NCBI GenBank assembly: GCA_947568835.1
Contig: OX387602.1
Location: 25,223,021-25,287,020, forward strand
Origin: Protonemura montana
Taxonomy: Eukaryota > Arthropoda > Insecta > Plecoptera > Nemouridae
Direction: 5' to 3'
Length of the DNA: 64,000 nucleotides
In this document: one piece after another, positions 51,951 through 60,205 of the stretch
Layout: each line of letters begins with the position of its first letter
How positions within the stretch are numbered: position 1 is the first letter of the stretch
Notes under the pieces: model-generated
The model's database searches: none
Seen by the model: only the letters and a program-made list of their open reading frames with translations
What the model was told of the DNA's origin: nothing
Translations under genes and position numbers: made by a program

Positions 51951-53973
51951 ATGTTCGCAAAATAATCACGAATCTTTTCTCTAAATTGGCGAATTTTTTT
52001 AGGCTCGTTCCCCACCCCAGCCTATCGTCACTTTAAGAGCGTTTACCTTTAAAGAGGAAGTGTACCATTACAACCTCTTAGCTTTTACATTAAGAAGAAG
52101 CAGCGTGCATTGTCCCAAATCTAGAACTGTGAGACTGCTTAGAGGGAAGTGATCGCTTTTTAATTTGCAAGAGACATTAGCTGTTGGTTTCTACAATGTT
52201 ACGTAAAAGTAAGCACCCCTAATTACCAAATCGTCAAGTTAATTTTTCTTCTCAAGAGACCCTGTGAGGGTCCCGAACAGCACCGGCCACCTTATTCTTC
52301 ACTAATCTATTTGCCACCTGGACCTTTGTCTCGTTAACCCATTAAGTCAAGAAAACATCTTTTATTTAAGGGTGGGATCACGAATTCCAGAGTTTAATAT
52401 AAAGTCTTCCTAATTGTACCTTTATCGCGTTTAATTTACTGTTTGATGTCGTTCGAACGAAACTAATTGTTCTATTACAAGAAGCTAATGTTATTTCTGC
52501 ACCTTTAGTCAAGCGTTTAGGGGTAATAAAATACACCGACAATACTTGTGCATATATGCCAGCATATTTTAAATGATTGAGTAACTATTTTGTTAATGCT
52601 GGTTTACAAGTAGTTACACTGTTTAGAAAACGATTAAAAAATGTTTGAAAACAAGTTATAATGCTATCAAGATAAATATGTATGCAAAATAAATAAATTA
52701 ATGTCCTTTGACATTTTAGAGACTACTTATACCATTACTTACGACTTATCCAGCTTAACAAAAAAATGATGACCCCGCAGGTGTTGAGGATTTCAAACAA
52801 TTGTTCAATATTGCCAAGATCTTTTCTTGTCCCATGTGTCGCCATTCTTGCTACAGAGATTTGCAGATTGAGGATTTTTTTTATTTTTATTTTTGTTTTC
52901 GAGTTATGTTTTTGAAGGGTCAGTCTTTATTTCTGCGATTACTATTGAACGCTCAAAAACCTAGTTTTAAACATATAGATATATATATTTTTTTATTATT
53001 TCGAGCTATAAGGTTAGATCAAGTAAACATGAGTAAAAAAACCATAATAACGCTCAGGTCGTTTTCAATGCAACTGCAGCAATGAACATTTGTAATCTAA
53101 AAATAAGAAGGGATACTTTTAATATTTTAGAGTTTAAAATCAGCATGTAGCTCACATAAACTGCAAGACTTTGTTGCCCAGAGGATTGCGTATTTCTGTA
53201 ATGGTTCATTCAGCGTGGTCCAGGCAGCCGTCGCTCACTGGTCTTCAATTTTTTTCCCCCCGGGACATAAACCGTAGTGTGAAAATTGGTAAAATAGAAA
53301 ACTTACAAAAAACTTGAATTCAATAAAAAATTATCCCCTAGTAATGAAATCTGCCACAACAATTTCTAGCTTCAATTAGTAACGATACTAAAAGTGAATG
53401 TTTTTCGCTAAACACATGCGGGTTTTCCCATCTGCTTTGCATAAATATAAGAACAAGTTTCATCAGAACAAAATATAGTCTTCTGCACATTTTGCACGAA
53501 AACGTGCGGGTTGAAACCGTATTTGGGGTAAATATGTATTGGGGTAAATATCGTGGAATTTAAAAAAAAATTCAATTGTTTCCGCACGCCCTTCGTTCAA
53601 TACCGTTGAGACAGTCCCTAGAAATGTTGGGACAGTCCTTAAGATTAACCAGGGCTTTACCAGGGCTAGGTCCTATTCAACAACATTCCACGATCACTGC
53701 AAGACCTACGAAGATCTAATTAATTTGAAACTGCTCTAAACAAATTCCTGTGTGATCTATGTCCGTACACCCTCGATAACTACCATCAAACTTTTTAAAA
53801 CACTATTACATATCCGCAAGATTATCATATATTAAAAAGGTTTTATATAATTGGATTATAATCAGTCTTGTTTTATCTTCTAATACAATAGGTGTAAAAT
53901 AACGTATTCTCTAACGAACTCTGTGATATATTTAGTATACATTTGTTTGTTCCTAGAATAAAGAAATAAGAAT

Positions 53974-54240
53974 AATTATTATTATTGTTATTATTATTAT
54001 TATTATTATCATACACATGACCAGTTCTGTTCGGGAGAGAGGAAAGTTAGTACAGCAACTTCATTCGCCAATTGTTAATCAACCACTCGACAGCATGGAT
54101 TTGTGGAAAAATCCTGCTGTTCGAGTTGTACCGTCCTTCGGAAGGGACGTTAGGCCGGTGGTCCCCTTGGTGCTCTTCGACAAGAGTAGGCTATGTGCGG
54201 GCACCGGGTTTTCCCTCCTACCTTCTAGCCTAGGTTAGTC
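53974..54240 (-). mobile_element. 3' end of a non-LTR retrotransposon with tandem-repeat tail (probable)
   Basis: Read on the minus strand, a GC-rich segment with the hairpin GGGACCACCGGCCTAACGTC followed by CCTTCCGAAGGACGG (54,131-54,165) leads into a (TAA/ATA)n tail at 54,009-53,974. Compact hairpins and short tandem-repeat tails are typical 3' ends of several LINE clades, and I recall this kind of motif from animal LINE 3' UTRs. No reverse-transcriptase frame is present, so it would be a 5'-truncated copy. The clade is not assigned. Confidence 0.45.
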
Positions 54241-54923
54241 CAGTGTCCTGTGCCACAGGGCCAGTTGTCAAAACAGTGCGTTTTTTAACACAATAATCAT
54301 TATTGGGAAATGTTGCTAGAGGTAATTATTTTCTCTGGCCAAACAATGTCTATATCACGCGATCAAATTGGCTTTGAGTCTAGCATTTAGTACTCTCAGT
54401 AGCTTCCAGGTAGCAGTGCTGCACATGTTGGCACGAGGTCGTTAGCTGAGTTTGGCAGCCCGACTACCTTTTAAGCTCACAAACTACAATCCGACATTTG
54501 GGTCGTTATCGATCGTACAAATGTGTGTTTTCTGAAATATTTAAAGAATTATGCCCAATAATCTTCAAATGCCCCTCATAGCCTCCAATCTTACAAGAAG
54601 TTTATTATATTGGTCATGCATGATACGATTACATCTAATCGAATGTGGCATCAAGTTTTTCCTCATAAATCGTCCAAATAAATCATCCCTATTTTCACCT
54701 CAATCACGATTGTCACAGATAGTGATATATTTGCTATTGAGATCAATAGCAATATTATAATATTGTACAAAAATATTGCAACAAAATACAATATTTAAAA
54801 GTTTTTTAATTACAAACGTCTGTTTACAAAGAAACACGGACAAAATCGCGTAAAGGTCCTCAACGCAGTCGATCTCCAAGAATCGTCATAATTACACGCT
54901 CACCAAACAATTAACTCTAAATC

Positions 54924-55150
54924 TTTTTAGAAAAACTATTTGAACTGGGTTTTGAATGCTAAGTAAAGGGCTACTAAATTTCCCGACGTTTCGCAACATA
55001 TACTAGTTACTTCTTCAGAGGTTTGAGCAGTCCTCAAACCTGACTGCTCAAACCTCTGAAGAAGTAACTAGTATATGTTGCGAAACGTCGGGAAATTTAG
55101 TAGCCCTTTACTTAGCATTCAAAACCCAGTTCAAATAGTTTTTCTAAAAA
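54924..55150. repeat. Perfect 108-bp inverted repeat with 11-nt loop
   Basis: Arms 54,924-55,031 and 55,043-55,150 are exact reverse complements over all 108 bases, with CCTCAAACCTG between them. Each arm carries a CTGAAGA...GAAAC-GTC block like those in Penelope-type retroelements. The repeat begins 51 bases past the stop codon of the minus-strand Ig gene, so it would sit in that gene's 3' UTR if transcription continues to the next canonical AATAAA (about 54,606-54,601). Perfect arms suggest a recent origin or ongoing correction. Confidence 0.97.
55056..55089 (+). ncRNA. Hammerhead-ribozyme-like motif in the inverted repeat (mirror copy at 54,985-55,018 on minus)
   Basis: Core CTGAAGA (55,056-55,062) fits CUGANGA. 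GTAAC (55,064-55,068) can pair with GTTGC (55,077-55,081), followed by GAAAC and a GTC possible cleavage triplet (55,082-55,089). One unpaired A precedes the stem. Penelope-like elements are known to carry minimal type-I hammerheads. Activity is not shown. Confidence 0.35.
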
Positions 55151-55200
55151 CTTGTGCTAAGGATAAATAAGTAGACATGAGTCTAAAAACCATCATAACT

Positions 55201-55514
55201 CTAAATCTTCTGAGACACCTCCAACGATTGTTTCAGAGCAATGTGATCAACCCTACAAGTGATCATCTTGCCGACATGCGCAGGCTTGACAGTGATTGAC
55301 AGTTTCTGGATGATGGCCTGCCTGTCCCAGGGCCAGACCCAGTTCTCTGGTATGAGATCGTCATCGGCATCGGCTCGCACCACCTCCTTGCCCACCAGCC
55401 ATGTGATACTGGAGACGGGGCGACTGCCGCGAACTGTACATATGGCTGTCAGGGTTTTCCCGGCGCCGAGCGGTTTTCCTGGAGTCACGGACAGTTCCGG
55501 GGCTTCAGGCGGAG
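55201..55514 (-). CDS. Ig gene 1, domain C3 and stop
   Basis: Residues about 936-1039. C2-set-like: TAICTVRGSRP, ITWLVG, WVWPWD, MITCRVDHIAL. It ends LEVSQKI and TAG (55,203-55,201) with no following membrane segment. Confidence 0.87.
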
Positions 55515-58500
55515 CTGCAAGGAAAAGTTACTCAAATGATTTGATCTCAAACATTGTGCTTATCAAATAAATACTAATTAAGTGCATTACTAATTACGAT
55601 TTTATGGGAGACCCTGCGGCTAGATTGACAAACCGATGTTTCATGAGCGACACCATGTGACCACACTTCATTGTGAACCACACCAAGTATCTACGACTGT
55701 CACTTATCGGCTCTTGTTTAATGTGTTGTTTTTAAGAAAAACCATTCCATAGACCTCTAGAGCCATTTATTGCCAGAAGGGCTGCTAGCAAGCAAATGCG
55801 TACAGAGCTTTGTCATGGTGCTTCTAATAAAACATACTTTAGCTTTGGTTGCACCATGGAAATAGTTACCAAGCTTATTCCGAAGGTGTGGTTTGAATTC
55901 TTGTAAAACGCCAGTAGACTCGTCTAATTCTAAAGTGCATTTGCTATCCAGTCACACGTTTCTGAATACGACTGAGATCGCCCTATCAGTCTGTATGAGT
56001 TAATTTCTTAAATCTTTCTGATAAGCATATGTCATCAATCTACATACTGATGACGGTAATGATGGCCGCCCTGGCAGTGCCCCGGGCGCCTGGCTCCTCG
56101 CCCCAGCACCACACGGGTCCGTTGTCCTCCTCAGCGACATTGAGCAGCGTGACCCCGCACTGGCCGTTCTCTAACCCCGTGCCGTAATATCGATAGAAGG
56201 GGGTAGACGCGGACTGCGCGCCCTCGTGAAAGCGCACATAGTCGTCCTCTCTCTGGACCACCACCGAGCACTCCTTCAGAGGGCGGTCGGCGGCGCACAG
56301 GATGTCCACGTTGGAGCCAGGGGTCACGTCGGCCCGGGTTGGGGTCAGTGTCATGGGAAACTTGGCAGGATCTGAAATGATGCGATGTTTTAGGGAGGCG
56401 TCGCTGTCTTCATCGAAGTATTTCAGGTGTTATTTCGTTAAAATATCTTTTCATCTGAGAGCATCGAAAATTGAAATTGAATGCAATTGTGCGTCAAGCA
56501 ATCAGCGTGTGCCAGGACCTGACATGCATTGCTAATCTATTACATCATCATAACATTTTCCATCTTTATAGATTTGTGTTCCGCAAATTGAAAAATGGTA
56601 TCTCCTGCTCCTTATCATGCACACTTAGCTTATCATAACACCGAGATAAGCTATCATGCAATTTTTATCAAAAGTCACAACTCACTGCCAGATCTGAAGG
56701 TCATCAGTGCTTGCTTCCAGCCTCCCTTGGCCCCCTGGACGCGACAACCGACCACATAGCGACCCCAAAACACGTCGGACAGCACAACTCCGCACTGGCC
56801 GTTCTCCAGTCCCGTCCCAGTGTATTGGGCACTGTACCGAAGTTTTCCCTCCGTGTCGGTAGCATTGGTCGTTGCCGAACGCGCTCCCCGGTCGAAGTCG
56901 ATCGGGGGGAAGTTCACCTTCCAGTGGTTGATGCTGAACTGACAACGCTTCAACGGAGCCTTTGAGGTGCACATTACCGTCAGGTTTCCTCGGTAGGGGA
57001 AGTGTGCGTCTTCTGGTTCAATCACCAGGGTCGTCTCTGAAAGTTCTGTGATAGCCGCGGATACTGAAAAATACTTTTTTTTAAGAAAAACATGGTCGAA
57101 GAGGCGTTTTTAATAAAACGACGGTAACCTGGTTGACCAAGTGCCCACCTCTGTTTGAATCGCCGGGGAGAATCTTCTTTGCGCTTTTAATTGGCTCCAT
57201 GAGCATCTGGTGATCCACCTGGCACACCACATCTTTACCAATGTACTCTCTCTTCACCTTGAGTGTCAACTTCTGGGTAATGCTTTGCTCGTCCCACGGC
57301 CACTTCCACTCAGCGATCGGCGCGTCGTCGACGTCGTCCTTCCTTACGACTTCGCTGCCCACCAACCACGTGATGCCGGCCACGGGCCGACTTCCCCTGA
57401 CGGTGCACACGGCGTTCAACGTGGTCCCCTCGGCGTACGATGCACCGGAAGTAAAGGCAAGCTCCGGGTTGCTCGGAGCACCTGGAAGGAAACGTTTCAG
57501 TATTCGTAACAATTGCATACTCACTTTGAGCTTTGATAATTTTTTTTTTTTTTAGATTTTCCTAGCAAAAGATTGGTCTGTGATTCATCTCTGAACCAAG
57601 TTCTGCTTTGTTAGGTTTAAATAAGGAACAGGAAACACTTTTTTTAATCTATTGCACACGCTTAGAAATAACTAACTCACTAGCAACTGTAACGATTGAC
57701 GCCATCGCCGTCCCCCGCGTGCCGTTCTGCTCGCCCCAGCACCACACTGGTCCGTTGTCAACGGGGGACACCTTGAACAGCGTAACCCCGCAGTGACCTG
57801 CCTGCAACCCTTGTCCGTTGTACTGGTAGTGGACGGTGGCAGCTATCGATTGGGCGCCCTCACTGAAGTAAATCTCCTTCTCCTGGCTCTGAGTGTCGAT
57901 GTAGCACGACGACAACGGGCCATCGGCCCTGCATAGAACGTTCACGTCGCTTCCAGGAAGCACGACGGCCTGACCTGGGTCGACAGTGAAGCCGAACGGT
58001 TCTGCCTCTGCACAACAGATTGATCTGATTAGAGCAAATTATCTAATCATGAAAGTGAGAAATAGTGCGCAGTTCAAATCAACAATGCCACTTGCGTCCT
58101 GATGTGACGGTCATCACAGCCTGTCGCCATCCTCCTGTCTCGCCTCGAACACGACACCCAACGATGTAGCGCCCCCAGTAGACGTCGGATAACAGCAGTC
58201 CGCACTGACCGTTAGCAAGGCCTGTACCGTAATACGCCCCCTTGTATTTGAGGCGTCGGTCCGAACCCTTGGCCGTGTACAACTCAGATTGAGGCCCCTT
58301 GTTGAAGTTCATGATAGGGTAGTTGGTGCGCCAGTTGTTGACTCTGAACTCGCAGTTGGTTACAGGAATGTCCGACTGGCACATAACGGTCAGGTTGCCT
58401 CTGTATGGGAACTTGGCGACTTCAGGGGTGATTACTAATCCCGATTTAGTTGCTTTTAAAGCTGCGCTGGATTTACGTGATCCTTCGCCTGGAAAGAGAA

Positions 58501-60205
58501 ACCAGAATTTGGACTTTCGTTTGAACGACTCCAGTGCTGATTTATGATTTTTTTATTGGTGTGGGAAACAGGACATTGATAAGGGAGGCGTTGAAAAATT
58601 GTGCATAGCAAATTTAAGTTGACTTCTATTTTTATTTAAAATAATTAGGCCGTATGCTAGTAACAAACACATATTATATTGCAGAATATGCAATATCGCA
58701 TTTAACCGATATGTATATTAATGAATACTGAACTACGATCCTAGATAAGAGAGACAATCACCCATGACACCAACACACAAGTTATTTGCATTAAAAAAAA
58801 TCACATGCACTTAATTAAATGCAGGCATTAAAAATTGGGGACGGAAGTGGAAACATGAACAATATGGCCTGTTCTGTTGAGCTATACTTTCCTACCTATC
58901 ATCTTCGCGACTTGGTTAGCTTGTTTCAATGCGGGATGGTTCACCCTGCACACCAAATCCTTGCCCAGGTACTCCTTCTTGAGCGTCAAGACCAGCTTCT
59001 GCGTGATGATTTGCGAATCCCAGGGCCACGCCCACGTCTCTGATGGCACGTCGTCTTCGGCATCTTTTCTCACAATCTCATTGCCCACAAGCCAGGTGAT
59101 ACTCGCGACGGGTCGGCCAGCCTTTACCGAGCAGACGGCTGATATCTTGGCGCCCACGGCGTATTTATTATCCGAAGACAGAGTAAGCTCAGGCTGAGCA
59201 GGAGGGCCTGCAAAAAAGTTCTTCATCAAGCCAAGTCTAAAGAAACCCATTTGAATCAGCAATCTACAATCTACATACTGATGACGGTAATGATGGCCGC
59301 CCTGGCAGTGCCCCGGGCGCCGGCCTCCTCGCCCCAGCACCACACGGGTCCGTTGTCCTCCTCGGTGACCTTGAGGAGGGTGACCCCGCACTGGCCGTTC
59401 TCTAAACCTGTGCCGAAATACCGATAGAAGGGGGTAGACTCGGACTGTGCGCCCTCGTGGAAGCGCACGTAGTCGTTCTCTCTCTGGACCACCACCGAGC
59501 ACTCCTTTAGGGGGCGGTCGGCGGCGCACAGGACGTCTACGTTGGAACCGGGAGTCACGTAAGCTTTGCTTGGCGTCAGCGTCATGTTGAACTTGGCAGG
59601 GTCTACGAGGAAAACACAATATTAACTTTTATCTGATTTTGTATAAGATATATAAAGTTTCAAACATTGTTCAACTCACTGCCAGCGCGGAACGTCATAA
59701 GGGCTTGCTTCCATCCCCCCTTAGCAGTGCGGGTGCGGCAGCCCACGACGTATCGCCCCCAAAACATATCTGTCAGCAGTAGTCCACAATGACCGTTTTC
59801 CAGCGTCGTGCCGGCGTACTTGGCGGTGTATCTGAGTTTGCCCTCGTCATCAGATTGCGAGTACACTTCGGAGTTCACCCCCCGGTCCAAGTCAATCAAG
59901 GGGTAGCTGTTTTGCCAGTGGTTGATACGGAATTGGCATCTGGTGAGTGGCTCCTTAGAGCGACAAGTCACGGTCAAGTTCCCACGATATGGGAAGTGAG
60001 CATCCTCAGGCTCGATCACTATGTCGTCAGCGAGTATTCCTGAATGGGACAACTTTGTTATTGTTTTCGTTGTTATTTGTTAAAATATTGCAATATTTAA
60101 TTTTGGAGCTTCTTGTGGTTATTGTTTATCCATACAATGCGACAACTTACCGCTTAGGAGAGAGAGGCCCAGCGCTGTCCACAATGTTATTGTGGATGGA
60201 GCCAT
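55201..60205 (-). CDS. Secreted protein of nine Ig-like domains in three A-B-C triads (ten exons, 1,039 aa)
   Basis: Exons: 60205-60151, 60039-59680, 59602-59279, 59207-58896, 58488-58096, 58007-57681, 57481-57149, 57063-56686, 56371-56048 and 55514-55201. The join gives 3,120 nt, in frame throughout. A signal peptide (MAPSTITLWTALGLSLLSG) precedes nine Ig-like domains, one per exon, ordered A1 B1 C1 A2 B2 C2 A3 B3 C3. Every intron is phase 1 and most are under 0.6 kb. A and B domains carry four cysteines each; C domains have the usual two cysteines plus strand-C Trp. C3 runs straight into TAG with no membrane segment or GPI-type tail, so the product should be secreted. All donors are GT except the GC donor after A2. 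I recognise no named family. Roles in adhesion, signalling or humoral recognition are possible but unproven. The gene lies head to head with a related gene at 62,228. Confidence 0.85.
56048..56371 (-). CDS. Ig gene 1, domain B3
   Basis: Residues about 828-935. Same exon length (324 nt) and nearly the same sequence as B1. The similarity extends across the donor into the intron edge (TACATACTGATGACGG on plus), pointing to recent duplication or gene conversion. Confidence 0.88.
56686..57063 (-). CDS. Ig gene 1, domain A3
   Basis: Residues about 702-827. After the acceptor TTTTTCAG it begins VSAAITELSETTLVIEPED, followed by YRGNLTVMC, KRCQFSI, NGQCGVVL and WGRYVVGC. Closest to A1 among the A domains. 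Confidence 0.88.
57149..57481 (-). CDS. Ig gene 1, domain C2
   Basis: Residues about 591-701. C2-set-like: NAVCTVRGSRP, ITWLVG, WKWPWD, DVVCQVDHQML. A slightly longer tail (ILPGDSNR) runs to the donor AGAG|GTGGGC. Confidence 0.85.
57681..58007 (-). CDS. Ig gene 1, domain B2
   Basis: Residues about 482-590. B-type with LPGSDVNVLC, SSCYID, AGHCGVTL and PVWCWGE. It is clearly diverged from B1 and B3, but close in length and sequence to the first B domain of the divergent plus-strand gene. Confidence 0.87.
58096..58488 (-). CDS. Ig gene 1, domain A2 (longest A exon, non-canonical GC donor)
   Basis: Residues about 351-481. A basic Ser/Lys-rich linker of about 20 residues precedes the A fold (YRGNLTVMC, NCEFRV, NGQCGLLL, WGRYIVGC). 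The exon ends GGAC|GCAAGT. Only the GC donor keeps the phase-1 frame; the GT two bases downstream would shift it. Confidence 0.82.
58896..59207 (-). CDS. Ig gene 1, domain C1 (C2-set-like)
   Basis: Residues about 247-350. The Cys in SAVCSV, the Trp in ITWLVG, then WAWPWD and DLVCRVNHPAL give a classical two-Cys Ig fold of CD80/nectin-like C2 type. A conventional GT donor (GATAG|GTAGG) precedes the in-frame stop in the intron. Confidence 0.88.
59279..59602 (-). CDS. Ig gene 1, domain B1
   Basis: Residues about 139-246. Begins NPAKFNMTLTP. The four cysteines are in VDVLC, KECSV, NGQCGVTL and PVWCWGE. It is nearly identical to B3 (about 10 differences in 104 residues). Confidence 0.88.
59680..60039 (-). 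CDS. Ig gene 1, domain A1
   Basis: Residues about 19-138. Begins GILADDIVIEPEDAHF. It has the A-type hallmarks: YRGNLT before the first Cys (an N-glycosylation sequon), RCQF in place of a strand-C Trp, NGHCGLLL on strand E, and WGRYVVGC on strand F. The donor is GGCA|GTGAGT. Confidence 0.88.
60151..60205 (-). CDS. Ig gene 1, signal-peptide exon
   Basis: A 55-nt exon encoding a hydrophobic leader (TALGLSLL core) and one base of Gly19, with donor AGCG|GTAAGT. The signal-peptide exon of the divergent gene is also exactly 55 nt. Confidence 0.85.

Larger units (their letters stand above)
50673..53973. other. Gene-poor region with a CpG-rich patch at its left end
   Basis: The patch at 50,790-51,000 carries an exon-like minus-strand frame (see findings). 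The rest is AT-rich with a short GT microsatellite, a TTGAC array and a fragment at 53,021-53,054 resembling the tail of the inverted repeat at 55 kb. No complete gene was recognised. Confidence 0.5.

Noticed and set aside
54924-55150. Rho-independent-style transcription terminator
   Set aside because: The genome is eukaryotic and the arms are 108 bp; a retroelement-derived palindrome fits better.
58882-59619. 245-codon minus-strand frame overlapping domains B1 and C1
   Set aside because: It reads B1 in the wrong frame (Arg/Pro-rich text) and C1 in the right one. The spliced exons give clean Ig domains.
55514-60039. Possible separate genes for each Ig triad
   Set aside because: No second signal peptide or start codon lies between triads, and the phase-1 donors after C1 and C2 join in frame to the next A exon, so one gene is simpler. 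Transcripts could still overturn this.
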